Assembly (NCBI GenBank): GCA_014281115.1
Contig: JACONQ010000016.1
Location: 372,001-436,000, forward strand
Length of the DNA: 64,000 nucleotides
Reading direction: 5' to 3'
Origin: Laburnicola sp. R22_1
Taxonomy: Eukaryota; Ascomycota; Dothideomycetes; Pleosporales; Didymosphaeriaceae
Shown one piece after another: positions 1-14,352 of this stretch. Position 1 is the stretch's first letter; the number at the start of each line of letters is the position of its first letter. Made by a program: the position numbers and the translations under genes. The notes beneath the pieces are model-generated. The model saw nothing but the letters and a program-made list of their open reading frames with translations. It searched no databases and was not told the DNA's origin.

Positions 1-2799
1 GACCTTTTTGCAAAAGATTAACTAAAAAACCCACACATCTTTAAGAGAAATATTATTATAATATTTAAAGGTCTAAGAAATCCGCCTATATAAGAAATAT
101 AATTAACTTAGCTATGCCACCTCTAATAAACGCGTCCACCTAAGACTAGGAAATAAAAGAAGCCAGACTTAATAGTATCTAATAGCTACAAAACCTCCCC
201 TATAAAAGTAAAAGAAGATTCTTTATAGTTGTAAGAGAAGTCTTTAGAGCCAGGTTAAAGATATAATAGAAAACAAAATTAACTCTCCACAATACAGAGA
301 AATTATAAAAATAATAAGAAAAGGATAAGCCTATTAAATAACAATAGACTGCCTTTAAAGAATTATTAAAGCTAAGAATTTTATTATTAGAGTGTAAGAA
401 ATCTCTCTAAAAGCAGAGACATAAGCCAAAGCGTAGCACATAGTGTTAAGAAATAGAACTATCTAGCGTCCAAACTAGCAGTTTATTAATACTTATAGAG
501 CTCTACTACTTATGCCTAATCTCTTAGAAATATTATTATTAGAATGGTTGCCCACATTTATATCCTCCTTTCAACACTGTACCCACACCTTTAGCCTTTC
601 TAGGGGCCCCAGGCGGCTAGAGTAGGCTCTATAAAAATCACGGAGCTTGTATAGGCTATTCTTAAAGTTAGACACCTTATACCACTCTAGGTTATTCTTA
701 TATCTAAGCTATTTGGCATAGTACTATAACTTTCTATAATTAACACAGATATTAAGAATCTTCTCTATCTTATATTTATTTTTATCTGCACTGCTATAAT
801 TGCGCTTTCGCTTATACCTATATAAGCAATAGGGGCATATAGTTAATATTAGTCGCTTATTACTTCTAAGATAGCAGCCACAATTACTGCTATTATTACT
901 ATGGAATATTCTAGTATTGTTATCGCTATACTGCACTGCTAAAAGAGATTTTAAGACTAAAGAATAGTTAGAGGGCAGTCTATTATAAAAGGAGAAGGGC
1001 TTCTATTACCTCGCTAAGCGTATAGTATGCTTAGGGTACTACTTTAATATCTTTAATATTTAACTATGCCGCTTAGCTAATAGAGAGTGTTTTTACTTCC
1101 GTGTTAGCTATATTTTATAGTTAACACTATTGTAATTATTAGTGTTAGTGTTATTATTAAATTTATTACTACTACTACTACTTATGTTTACGCGTAGAGA
1201 GAATTTACCTTACTAGTATTAGAGAAAAGAAATATACCTATAATAGTATATACTTACCTTACTTTTTTGTCTTCTTATACACTATTAAAGCTTTTAAAAA
1301 AGTGTGGCCGCTAGCCTCTTATATTGGCTATTTAATATTTATTATTAACAATATAGTTGGCTGTGTTAACGTGAGTTTATAATATAAGAGCTTACTAGTT
1401 TAAGTTCTTATTTTATTAATTGCCAGCTTAATAGCATCCTTAGTATGTGTAGAACACTCTTTACTGCTATCGTCTAGGGTCTAGATACTTAAATCTTTAG
1501 GCTAACTACTAATCTACGTACCCATATTATCTTCCTATAGGCAGTCCTTATTAGTATCTAATTTGGATTAACTGTCTTTAATAACAACCACACTCTCTAC
1601 GCAATATTAGAAATAGTATATATAAATTACTATACTAAAGAGGTCTAGAGGAATACCTTAACTTCTACCCTTAGAAGGAGCCAGCTAATCTAAGCTCTTA
1701 TCACTTATAGCTTCTTAAGAAGTTTACATTAAGATAAGTTACTTAAATCCTACGCTTTAGTATCTATTCTAGGGGGAGAGACTATTATTACAGCTAATAT
1801 CGTCACTTCCCCCACCTTTATTACTGCTAATTTTATTATTACATATTAAATTAATGACTTTAGCTCTGTGCGACGTAGATATGGACCTAATATCCAGAAT
1901 CTTATTAAGGTTAGGGTATTTGTCTTTATTGGACAGCACCTTCTTTAAGGGATTATATTAAGAGGTCTACTTTGGCTTTAGAGGTCTATTATACAAAATA
2001 AATTAAGAAAACATTATTATGGCTACTATTATTACTTTAGGGAGGCCTGTGGTATAAGAAATATAAAGGTATAGTGGTTTAAGTAGGGAAAGATTCTACG
2101 CTTAGATGCAAATACTCTTAAAAAGCTCGCTTAAATAGTCTTAAGCGCTTTAGTAGGCAGTAGTTAAAATAAGACAGTGTTTAAAACGCACACTTTAGGG
2201 AAATACTAAGTTAAAGTTAAATTAGTAATTATATAGCTATATAGTGTTAGTGGCAATATAGCCCTTATATAAAGCCCCTCTTCTTTTAAATAAGAATGTG
2301 CGTAACTATATCGCTAATACTTGTTATAAAAATAAAGAACTACAGTACTAGCTTTCTAGGGACAGGTTGTGCTATAGTATACACCTCTCCTTTTTATTAA
2401 AGCCTACTCTATAATTATATAAGCTTATATATGCCTATTCTATCTAAGCTGCGTCTAGTAAGCTAATTAGAGAGATCCTAACGCGGATTATCACCTTATT
2501 AGCAACTCTAAAATTCAAACTTAGACTTAAACACTCCTTTAGCCTTTAGACTTTAAGCTTCTAATAGTGTAAACTACGTTTTACAGAGAGATTAGCCCCT
2601 ACACAAACTATACTATACTAAATACCTACTTTAACCCTTTACTCTCCCTTAGTTTATAATACTAGAATGCAACCCTACTATTATATAGACTATTATATAG
2701 ACTAAAGGCTTTACTAGTCTAACGTACTAGTGCAGCCTAGGCAAGTATATACCTTAATCGCCACCTACTTGGCTAAGTAGTAGGTTATAGTCTAGCTAT
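1..2799. repeat. AT-rich, RIP-degraded repeat DNA, unassigned
   Basis: The stretch is dominated by TA-rich words, with stop codons in every frame and almost no CpA. This matches repeat DNA altered by repeat-induced point mutation. The only notable open run is 724-936 on the minus strand, about 70 codons. It contains a C-P-Y-C motif followed by a Lys/Arg-rich tail, which could be a remnant of a zinc-binding domain, but I recognise no family. No LTRs or terminal inverted repeats were found here, so the number of elements is unknown. Confidence 0.7.
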
Positions 2800-5700
2800 G
2801 CCTATCTAGTATAATTTGCTAGTGAAACTAGGCTTTAAGCAATACTTAGCAACACTAGGACAATTTAAGGCTAATTATTTCCTTAAGGCTATGCAATCCT
2901 ACAACCTTACTAAGTATCTAGCTAAAATTGCACTAGGCATTCCCCCTTCTACTAAGATATTATTAAGGCGCCTAAGACAGCTTAGTCGCCGTTCCGTATA
3001 GTTAATAATATGACAGAACAATAATCTCTAGCATTAGCAGACCTAAAAGGGGATATTAACTCTAAAAAGGGGAAAACTAGAGGGAAGGAGCGTATTAATA
3101 GCTGTTTATAAGCGATTTGGGCAGAGAGTAATAGAATCTACTACTTAGGTATAGAAAAAACAAAAAAAATTAAGTAGCTAAATTCTAGATAGTGGCAAAG
3201 ACGCTCGCTAAATCTAGCTAAACCTTATTAAACCTTAGTAAGAAGATGCCTAGACTAAGTCTAATAGAGGAATACAGCACAACGCCCTTATTATTAGTTA
3301 ATTAAGGAGGAAAGTAGAAGGCAGCTAGGTGGTGTATATAGCAGTCGCATAATTGCTAAGAAAAGAGAAAAATAGCTTAATAGATATAGAGAGAGGGCCC
3401 TAGCAACTAATAAGGGAGAAATTAAGTATTAAGAGAAAGAGACTATAGAGAGTAGGGAGTAGACTAGTAAGGAAAACGTAATTTTATGCAATAAGGTCGG
3501 CGCATAGGCTAAATAAAAGCGGCGAGATGCCAAGTAAGCCTCTATTTCCCGCTTAGGAAACCTCTATTTCCGGATATAGTTCCACCACCACCTATATACC
3601 TATTAATACTAAAGTGGCCCTTAAAGATGCAGAATAGTTTAGTTTAATAATATTAGACTTAACTATAGAATTATACGCGTGTTATATTAGCTATATAAGT
3701 AATAAGACGTCTACAATTTTAGTAGAGGCTATAATACTATAGGTATACTAAGAGTTTACTAATATAGCAAATAGTAATTAATTAGAGGTACTTGCGGAAT
3801 ACTCTATAACTAACCTAAGTATTAATCTTTTTTCTAAGAAACAACTACTCTATTAGCCCCTCTATAACTTATCTAAGGGCGAGCTAAGTGTTTTGCGTAA
3901 GTATTTCGCAGATTACTTATAAAGAGGCTAGATATAATATTTAAGATTACTAGCTAGAGTATTAATCCTATTTATAAAGAAGAAGGATAGTATATTAAGG
4001 CTATATATAGATTACTATAGCTTTAATAAAATTACTATTAAAAATTATTATATATTACTCTTAATTACTAAGCCCTTAAAAAAATTAGTAAAAGCGAAGT
4101 TCTTTACTAAGCTTAATATCTAAGAGGTATATTGTAGAATAAGAATTAAAAAAGGTAATAAGTAGAACATAGCTTTTTGTACAAAGTATAGACACTTTAA
4201 GTATTTAGTAATGCTGTTTAGTTTAACTAATACTCTAGCACAATTCTAAGAATATATTAATAAGGTCCTAGTAGAACTAATTAATATAATATATATTATC
4301 TATTTAGATAATATACTTATCTTCTTTAATATAGAAGAGGAATATAAATAGTATATAAAAGAAGTTCTTTAAAGGCTATATAAGGCTAAACTATATATTA
4401 AACTTAGTAAGTGCAAGTTTTATTAAGAAGAGATAGAGTATCTAGGCTATATTATTAGCTAAAAGGGAGTTAGAGTGTATAAAGACTATATAAAAATAAT
4501 AATAAAGTAGCCACTCTCTAAGATAGTATATAATATTAGGGTGTTTATTAGTTTTATAAATTATTACTAGATATTTATTAAAGGGTTTTTAAGAGTAGCT
4601 CTATCTTTTACTAAACTTACTTAAAAGAAGTCTAGTGCTGCCTAGGGTAGGCATGCTTAAAGAAGGAAGAAAAGCTAACCCTTGTACCTAGATATGTAGG
4701 TAAGAGTAGCTTTTAAAAAGTTAAAAGCTATATTTATAGTAGTGCCTATATTAGTATACTTTAAGTCTAATAAAGAGATAAGACTTAAGGTAGACGCCTT
4801 AGGTAGCGTAATATCTAGTATATTAAGCTAGAATATGCCTAAATCTAATAGAACCCTATAATAGCAACCTATTAGTTTCTTTTTATAAAAGCTAGATAGT
4901 ACACAACTTTAATACAATATATATAATAAGAAATTATTAGCTATTAATAGAAGCGTTAAATATTAGCAACACTACTTATTAAGTATTCTATTTACTATCC
5001 TTACAAATTATAATAACTTGTAATAGTTTATAGATATAAAGAAATTAAACTACTAGTAGGTTAGAATTTATAAGAGGCTAGTAGAGTATAATTTTGTTAT
5101 TATCTACTAGCTAGGAAGAGAAAACCTAGGAAATAAACTATTAAGACGCCCTAACTATATAAGTAAGGCGCAACACCTAGTAGAGAAAGAAAATAGGGCT
5201 TATATAGAGCCTTTAGGAATATTATTAAGCAGGGATACTTTTAATAAACTAACTACCTAATTAATTAGTGGAATTATAAGGTCCTAATAAGTAGCACCCT
5301 AGAAATAAAGGCGGCTAAGAAGGCGTAAACCTAAAAGAGCAATTATAGAAGAGCTAATATTGTTAATAGAGAATAGCTCTAAATTTAACTTAGAGACTAA
5401 AGATAAAGTTAAGGCTCTAGGAGAACCTTAGTTCTAATAGTTAGGCAAAGAGTTGTTAAAAGAAGGCGTAATAGAGTAGAATAAAATTAAAGTACTTATA
5501 ATAAGTGTAAAGAAGGCGAAGGCCCTCTAGATATACTATAATAGCCTTATAGCTAGGCATTTTAGGGCGAAGAAGATGTTAAAAAAGTTAAGGAGGCATT
5601 TCTAATAGAAAAGAATATATTATAAAGTTAAGGACTACTATTAAAACTATTTAAAGTGCAGGATGTCTATTATATCTTAATACTAATTATATAGTCTTTT

Positions 5701-6800
5701 AAATTCTTTGCCTACACTAAATAGTCCTTAAGAGGATATTACCTTAGATTTTATTGTAGACTTACCTCCTAGCTAAATACTTAGCCAAGTCTATAATACT
5801 ATTCTAGTAATAGTAGACCGCCTAATAAAGATAGCTTATTATATATCTACTAGGACAGATTAGGATACAAAGGACTTAGCAAAAGCCTAGATTTAGGATA
5901 TTATTAGATTATATAGCACTCCTAAGACAATTGTATTAGATAGAGGTCTAATAATAAACTCTTGCTATTAAGACTCTTTTTGTTATTACCTTAACACTAT
6001 AAGGGTGTTATTATTAGCCTATTACTCGCAAATAGATAGGCAAACTAAAAGGCAGAATTAGATGCTTAAGTAGTATTGTTAGTGCTTTTACTACCTAGAA
6101 TAGGATAACTAGGTAAGGTAGTTGCTAATTACAGAATTTGCGTATAATAATAGTGTAAACGTAATAACTAGAGTAACTCCTTTTTATATATACTATAAAG
6201 CGGATTTTTATACGCTAGAATTGCCTAGAATACTACTTAGTAGTAGATAATTGCTATTAGGAATAATAATTATAGTAAAAGTTATTGCACTATAGGCTTA
6301 ATATAAAATAAAGATTGCAGCAGCAAATATATACTAGAAAAAGTATGCTAATAAGAAGAGGAAGCACCTTAGTCTTAAACTAGGGGATTAAGTGTTTATA
6401 TTTACTAGATATCTAAACTCTACACAATCTAAGCGCAAACTTAATTAGAAGTTTATTAGACTAGGCACAGTTAAGTACCCTATAGAAAAAGAAGCCTATA
6501 GAGTTAACTTTCTAAGATTAAACGTATACCTAGTCTTCTATATATTATTATTAGAGCTATATAAATAAAGGGGAGCTATTAAGTCTTAAGCAAGTCTAAT
6601 TATAGACACCCTATATACGTTTAGCAATAATGTGTATTATATAGAGAAGGTGCTAGAGAGTAGGTAGTTATTAGTTAGAACCTAGAAATACCTTATTAAA
6701 TAGAAAGGTTACCTAGAAGAAGAAAACTTATAGGAGCTAGGCACTAATCTAAGTGCTAACACTATTAAAGAATTCTAGAAAAAAAAGAATATTCTAGAAC
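2800..6800 (+). mobile_element. Ty3/Gypsy chromovirus remnant (RIP-inactivated)
   Basis: Translating the plus strand through many stop codons gives the Ty3/Gypsy pol order. Reverse transcriptase lies at about 3850-4450; a segment reading like the conserved FGL-TNAP block is near 4200 and the YLDDIL block near 4300 (YLDNIL here). RNase H lies at about 4680-5000. The integrase core is at about 5740-6160, with a V-D-R-L-x-K-x-A-Y-Y-I segment. A chromodomain-like segment is at about 6640-6780, with YLIK-x-KGY followed by E-E-N-L. The chromodomain after integrase points to the chromovirus branch. A clean open run at 2816-2998 just upstream (61 codons) could be part of gag but was not recognised. 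LTRs were not located, so both ends are approximate. Every domain has stops, so no functional protein can be made. Confidence 0.8.
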
Positions 6801-9193
6801 GCTAGTAAAGAGGCTTTTATTTAGGTTAAACAACTACAGAAGAGAAATAAAAGAACCTTCTTAGAAAATTTTAATAGGGAATTTTAATTCCTTTCTTTTA
6901 TAGATAAGAGATTAGACTTAGGTTAATTATATAGTTAGAGAATTACTATAGAAAGTACACTTGCTACCTTTACCTACTTTTCTCTATAAAGGGTTTTTTA
7001 CTATAATTACAGAGGTGTTTAATAGCGCAAGGTGTCGCAAAGGTAATATTAACTTAAAAAAATTATAGTATCTCTAGGAGTTAGTTAAAAAGGACTATAA
7101 AGGACTATAAGAGTATATTACACTTTACTTAGAGCTAAAAGAAGAGAATATTCTAAGAACCTAGGTTTAAGATATTTTAGGGCGTTACCGCCCACTAGAA
7201 GGCGCTATTTAAGTCCTAACAGACTCCTATATTATAGAGAGCTGTTATTCCTAGGGACTCTAAGGCATAATAGTCCTAGAGGTCCCCCTTATATACATAT
7301 ATTAGCCTAAGGCCCCTAAAGGGGCTAAAAGCACTGCTAAGAAGCTAAAAAGGCACTATTTGCGACTATAGCCACAAGTAGGACTTTTACTATTATCCTA
7401 GAACTTCTAATAACACATTAGTCTATATTTATTCTATAATTATATTAGTATATAATATAATAGGATAAAAAGCGAAATTATAAACCTTATCTTGCTTTAA
7501 AGTCCTGCTCTTATAAGTTACGTAGTTAATAACCTTCTTATAGCAATATTACTTAGTCTCGCGCTCTATATTAGTATAAGCGCGCTTCTTAGTAAAGCAA
7601 TAGGTTAATTAATAGATATTGCTACTATTATAAACATAAAAATTCTATGCATAGGGCTTAAATAAGCTAAGAAGTAATTAGTTAATAGAAAGCGCTATAA
7701 GGATAACTACGCCTACTTAATATAGTTTATAAGCCTTTTAGCAGCTTTATAAATACGTTCTTTATTCTTATTAGAATTACTACTATAAAGAAGAGCCTAA
7801 GTAGCTATAAAACTATTAAGTTTAGCGTTAAAGTTAATAGGGCACTATATTATCTTAGTTAGTAGTATAATAGCACCTAATGTAGGCATATATTACTATA
7901 AGGTAGTGTTTATTCTAAATTAAGCAATTACTATATCTAGACAGCTAAACACTATTAATTTAGATTAATAGGATAAGTTTAGTATTTAGAAAGTAGTATA
8001 TGTAGAGTAGATCCCCCTTATAAATAAGTTTAACACAACAAATACACAAATTAGCACTAGTAGGTTATTTATAAGCTAACTCTGCCTACTATATAGTAAG
8101 CGTCTTTTTAAGGGCTATTTTGCTATAGAAAGGGATATTAGGATGTATTAGAATAATAAGAGTAGGATAGTATATACTAAATTAACTAGTAGAGGTGTAA
8201 GAAGTAAGGGTAGTGCAAAGGCAGACAAAAACTAAAATAATTGCGCTAAGCCTCGCTTAACAGCACCTTTAGCTCCTAAATTAGTTAAGTGCCCTAGAGC
8301 ATCTTAATAGCGTAATAGCGTCTAACATAATAATAATTATTGCTATATAGTTATAAGACTAGTAATTTTTTACTTTTTAAGTGAAGACAATAGAATATTG
8401 CACGTTTTAATCTCCTAGGATAACTTAAGTTGGGTTAATTCTAGAAGGGGGATACTATAAGGCCTTCTTATTGCTTAGATAGCTAAATAGGGCCTTATGT
8501 CTCCTTTAGGACTAGTAGGGGTTTAGATAAAAACCTCCTTACTTTGGATAAGAGCGGGTAGCGATTTGTCTTATTACTACTCACCTCCTAATATTATCCT
8601 ATTCTGTCTTATTAACTATTGGACGTCCTAGTGGCGCCCTTATAGTTAATAAGGTACTTAGTACTAATTAGCTAGATAGTGAATGTCTTTTTCCCTATCT
8701 CTAATACTTAAAAGTTTAAAGGAGAATATTAAATAAAATAAATTATTCTACTTTCTAACCTATTAGCTTATAGGGCTAGGATTCTATATCTAAAGAAGGC
8801 ATCTAGTAGTAGGGTAACTAGTTTATTAATATAGGACTATATATTAATTTCTAGGGCAAGTGTAGTACTTATTATAGTACTTAAGAATATTAGTATAATA
8901 AAAAGATATAATAACTAGTTAAATAGTTATTTAAAAAAATAGTAGTTTAAAAAAAGAATAAAATAAACCAGCTTCTATAATATTAACTATAGTAGTATTT
9001 AACTAATATTAAGGTTAGCTAGAAATAGCGTACAGCGTATAGTGTACTAATAATAAGTTAGTTTTAGATCTAAACTAGTATATAGCCCTTTATTATAAAG
9101 TTAGTTTTAGGTAGTAATTAGCTTATTATTATACTACTATAGGTAGTATTCTTAGCAACTAGTATATAATTATTAGCTATAATAATTAGCTAT
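6801..9193. repeat. RIP-degraded repeat DNA downstream of the Gypsy pol remnant
   Basis: AT-rich sequence with stops in all frames. A purine run at about 8443-8452 (AGAAGGGGGA) resembles the polypurine tract that precedes a 3' LTR, so part of this stretch may be the 3' end of the Gypsy element. No matching 5' LTR was found, and this stays a guess. A 13-base word, AAGTTAGTTTTAG, occurs twice near 9050-9115. No gene seen. Confidence 0.5.
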
Positions 9194-9356
9194 TGTTAGA
9201 TTAGAGCCGTGTTGCCGAACGAGGGCACGTGGTCGGCTCTACCCTCTAAATTAGACCTGGAGCCAATAAGTTATAGAACACACAATATAACTGTTTATCC
9301 ATCTTATCTATTAGAACCCCCATCTTAATAAGCTTAAATAGTGCTCAAATCTAATA
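9194..9356 (+). repeat. 5' LTR of the Copia element
   Basis: 163 bp beginning TGTTAGATTAGAGCC and ending CTCAAATCTAATA. The terminal CA has become TA, a RIP-type change, since the 3' copy still ends ACA. It lies directly after the target duplication GCTAT. Confidence 0.93.
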
Positions 9357-12300
9357 ATTAAGAGTCTCATTGCCTTAATCAACTCTAAGAAAAGATAATA
9401 TCGCTGTTAACGCTCCGCGACTCAACGATTATATTAACTAATTACACTAACTATACACTATGGCTGCTGCAGCTAAAAGCGCGATGCGAGCCAATAGATA
9501 TATGGCCTATTATTAATCCAGATAGAGCCAAACTCCCACGCGAAAAGCCGACACCACCGTTGCTGCTAGAAATAGCGAGTTACCAGCCAATTATCCGCGT
9601 AAACAACAACAATTAACAAAACTCTCTAATGCGCCTATTAGAGCTATTAAATTTAGGCCTTAAGGCATATAAGAAGGATATTAAGTTCTATAAGATATAG
9701 CTTAAGAACTACAAAATTAAGAACAAGGAATACTAAGAGGAGAGAATAAGTCTCAAGAAAGTAGTTATCTATATCTAATTAACTATGTCGCAACACCTAC
9801 AACGTAACTACTGCAAGTCTAGAGAGTAGATTTGGCAATAGATTAAATCTCTAACGCAGACAGTAGGCGTTAATAAGGAAGACGAGTAGGATAGGGCGAG
9901 AGCGTAATACCTACAGGCTCTTAAGCCGATAAGACAACTCTTAAACTAGGATACCTAGCTAACTAAGTATAATCAGACAGCTATAGAAGCAGAGACGAAT
10001 AATATCGCCGAAGTATAATTAATCCATAATACTATAAAGGACTTCCTAACTACAATTATAAAGGCTGCCCCTATCTAGAGCGTGTCCTTTTAAGAAACTA
10101 GACGCTAAGACGCAGATATAATAATAAAGGAGATAATAAAACGCTTTTAAGAATATATAGTAATATTCCACCTAATTAAGGGTAAATAGTATAGGGACGC
10201 CTTTGCTGCTAGTGAGCCATCTCTTACTACTAGTGGTGCATCTACCCTAGGCACTAATAGGGATGCCTCTTACGCTACTAAAGACGCGCTATCTTCTATA
10301 AATAACTAATGTGAATAGGGGAGACCTTAACAAAAATAATTCTTTAGTTAAAGTACTCTATCCAAGCAGTCCTTAATAGAGGATACAATGGTAGTTAAAG
10401 GCAAAAAATGCCCTGCTTATAGACAAAGGCATAGTCTAAAAGACTACTTCTACGCATATTTAGAATATACACTAGAGTGGTTTAGGCCACAACCTGGCTT
10501 TGCAGACATAGTACAATATAGAATTAGAAATAATTTAGATCTATAAGAGGAGATAAGGAAGGTAAAGAGACTAGGATCTTAAACCCTACGAATTAAGAAC
10601 TTATATACTCCTACTCCTAAGATTAATAATAATTAACTAGATAGACGGAAAATTTCCACTATTCGAGCTAGCTTTAATGCGACATTATATTAATTCGATT
10701 CTACAAGCTACCCACTATAATACTCCTTAATCCTTAATTTAAGGCACTATCTGCCACATCGCGAACAACCTTAATTAATTTGTCTTATTTTGCTCTTTAT
10801 CACCTGGAGACTTTATATGGGCTGGAAATACACAAATATAAGTTAAAGGATATGGCACGGTTTACCTTAAACTAAAGGGCCCAGCTAGACGGCGGATACT
10901 ACGCCTTAATAATATGGCCTATTGCCCAGACCTTCTATGCAACCTAGTGTCTTTTAGGATACTATGGCGTTAAGGGCTATAGTGGGATACTAAATTAGAA
11001 CCTATAAGCCTAAAGTAAGTAGATAATATAGTTATTGCTAAGCTGTAAGAGCTTTACAACTAATAGGTTCTAGAATACTAACTAGAACTAATAGAATAGG
11101 CAACCTTCCATACCTATAGGATTATCTTACGTACTAAGAGATCCCCGCAAAAGGCAGACGCACTGCGATGGCATAAGCGACTAGGGTATTTAGGCCCTAG
11201 TGCTCTTAAGCACCTAGTGCAGCAATCTAAGGGGGTGCGGATCAAAGGCATTACTATAGTACAGTGCGACACCTGCAGACGAGCTAAATCTAAGAGGTTA
11301 ATTCGCTAAACGCCACGACTAATTAATAAAGGACCAGAAGAACGAGTCGCAATAGACTTCCATAGCTACAAGGATGGTAGCTTAATAAAAGAGAAGAGCC
11401 AAATGCTAATTACTAATTAATACTTAGGACTAATGTGGGATTTCTACTTTAAGGACAATCGCACAGCTTAATCTATTATCTAAACTTTGGCCACTTTTAT
11501 AAAGTTTATAAAGAACCAATTTAACCTTATAGTTAAGATAATTAAAGCGGATAATAAAATATTTATAGTTAAACAAGAAGTTAATTAATAGTACATAGTC
11601 TAGGAGATTACAATTAAGCCTTTAGCACCTAACACACAAGCATAGAATAGGGGAGCTAAATGCTTAGAGAGTGTAATAAAAGACAAAGCCCGGGCAATGC
11701 GACTTAATGCTAACCTATTATAGGAGATGTGGCTAGAGATTACCCGGTTAGCTATCTACCTCTATAATTAAACGCTAAACTATGCGAATTACTAGAGAAC
11801 ACTATACAAAGTCTTCTTTATAATAGTGGCCTTTTAGAATAGAGTGGTTATAGCACTATAAAAGCCAGATTAAACCTATCTTCAGGCATATAGGTGCAAA
11901 GCTTTTATAATAACAGATAATACCCGCTGTGGCAAGAGTAGACTATAACGTCTCAACCCAAAGGCGTGGATTAGATATCTAGTAGGATACCGATCCTCTA
12001 ACATCTTTTAGATATGGATACCCTCGCTTAGGAAAGTAATTAGCACCCAGGACGTAATATTTAACAAAGACAGCATCTTTAGCGAAAAGATAAAGGACCT
12101 TATAGATAACCTTATACACAATACCCTTAAAGAGATCGCCGCATAAGTCTAATTAGTTAAACTACTATCTATAGCTAAACTAACTAAATTAGAGACAGAG
12201 TCGTTCTATAAAGATAAGACGATTCAAAATAATCTGCAGGATGAAGACTAGCCTAGATATTAACAAGGTAGAAAAGTAGACTATACTTATCCCACTTCGC

Positions 12301-14189
12301 TAATTATACTACTACTAGTGACACTCCTTATACAATCACTAGTAGAGGAAGACAAAGGGAAAGACTACTAACTCTTATTATTAATAACATGCCTATGGGC
12401 CGCAGTATTTATGGCTGGCACTAAAGCGATAAACGTAGGGAACTTTAATAGGAAAATATTAGATAAGGTGCGGTTAAAAAGATTACTCTCTAAAGAATTA
12501 AAGCTACACAGGAGCTAGTTGCCTATGCCACCTTCCTAACGCAATAAGCTTAAAGAATATTCACTATGCGATATGTTTAAGGAAGCTAAGAAACAGCACC
12601 TAAACAGTTACTAGGACATGAGATTCTAGACCGAGATACTAGCTAAAATAATCAAGCTAACTAGAGAACAGATTCTCGACTATATGTGGGTATACACCTA
12701 TAAGTTTAATAAATATTACTAACTTAAGAAGTGTAAAGCACGCCTTATCGTTTATGGTAATTAACAGAGAAATATTACGTTATAAGATATATATGCGGCA
12801 ATATTGGCCAAACGATTATTTCGCATGCTTATGGCGATTGCGGCGCGATTTAACCTAGAGCTCCTTTAATATAACGTCACGAATGCCTTTATTCACGCAA
12901 AGATTAACTAAAATATATATATAAGAATGCTACAAGGCTACAATAAACCTAGGACAATCCTAAAGCTTAATAAGGCGCTATACAGACTCCAAATCTCACT
13001 ACTACTCTGGTAAAGAGAGTTCACTTTAATACTACGAGGCTTAGGCCTTATTAGTATACCTTATAAACCTTGCTATATAATTAAACAAGGCGTAATTATC
13101 TTCTTTTACATAGATAATATTATTATTGCCTATAAATAGGAGAACAAACCCTAGGCTAAGCTAGTTATTAAGTAGCTATAAGAAAAGTATACCCTTATAG
13201 GAGAAAAAGATCTCCAATGGTTCCTAGGGGTTAAGATTCTTAGAAATCGCCTATAATAAAAGATCTGGCTCTCATAAGCGTTATATATTAATAAGATCGC
13301 TAGGCTAGTCGATAACTAAAGCCTTAGGCATAATACCCTAATAAGTAGCATTAAGCTTACTCTATAATTAGGCTTCGCTAGTCTATCTAAGATTAACAAA
13401 TACCAATGCAAGGTTAGATCGATCCTATTCGCCACAGTTACTACCCAGCCGGACACTACTTTCGCGTCCTCCTAATTAGCACGATTTCTTACTAACCCTA
13501 GCAGCCAATATCAAGATGCCGCTAATTAAGTCCTACTATACCTCTAAGAAATACACACAAGGGCGTTACAGCTAGGTAGAGAAGACAGTTTTAAGGTAGC
13601 AAGCAATGCCTTGTTTGCGGAAAATACACTAGACTAAAAGAGTTCTTAAGAATATATTATTAAACTATTTAGTGGGCTAATTATGTGGAAAGCAAGTAAG
13701 TAAGATACTATCACTATATCTACCACTAAAGCCGAGCTACTAGCCCTATCACAGATAGCCAAGGAGGCACTATTTATATCACGCCTACTTAATAAGCTCT
13801 AGATTAAGCTTGCGGATTAAACAATTACTATTAAATGCAATAACCAGTAGACGATATAGCTTGTCGCTAAGGAGACTGCGCAGCTTAATACTAAACTTCG
13901 CCATGTGGATATTTATAACTATTAGTTAAGGTAAGAGGTAGCGCAAGAAAGAATTAGAATCACCTACACTTAGTTAAACAAAATAATAGCTAATAGGCTT
14001 ACAAAGGCCCTTCCTATTAACAAATGGAGCAAATTTCTAGATTAACTAGGACTTGTTAATATGGCAGAGGATCTTAACAGAAAGGAGGTACAAATTAACG
14101 AGCTAGAATAAAGGATAGAGGCTATTACTCTAGAATAAAGGACGGCTACAAGGGGTCCAGCTTAAGGATAAGCCTAAGCTAAGGGGGTG

Positions 14190-14352
14190 TGTTAGATTAG
14201 AGCCGTGTTGCCAAACAAGGGCACGTGGTCGGCTCCACCCTCTAAATTAGACCTGGAGCTAACAAGTTACAGAACACACAATACAACTGTTTATCCATCT
14301 TATCTATTAGACCCCCCATCTTAATAAGCTTAAATAGTGCTCAAATCTAACA
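14190..14352 (+). repeat. 3' LTR of the Copia element
   Basis: 163 bp beginning TGTTAGATTAGAGCC and ending CTCAAATCTAACA. It is preceded by a purine-rich tract and followed by GCTAT. Nine sites differ from the 5' copy. Confidence 0.93.

Larger units (their letters stand above)
9194..14352 (+). mobile_element. Complete-length Copia LTR retrotransposon, RIP-inactivated
   Basis: The element runs from TGTTAGATT to AATCTAACA. Both ends are LTRs of exactly 163 bp, flanked by the 5-bp target duplication GCTAT (9189-9193 and 14353-14357). A purine run, AAGGGGGTG, sits directly before the 3' LTR. Plus-strand translation through stops gives the Copia order. The gag-pre-integrase block is at about 11160-11310, with a C-D-T-C motif, followed by integrase at about 11330-11830. 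Reverse transcriptase is at about 12640-13300, with an F-Y-I-D-N segment in place of the catalytic YVDD-type motif. RNase H is at about 13640-14000, with a KAELLAL segment. Integrase before RT separates it from Gypsy. The interior has many stops, so it is dead. The two LTRs differ at 9 of 163 sites, 6 of them CpA/TpA pairs. Confidence 0.92.
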
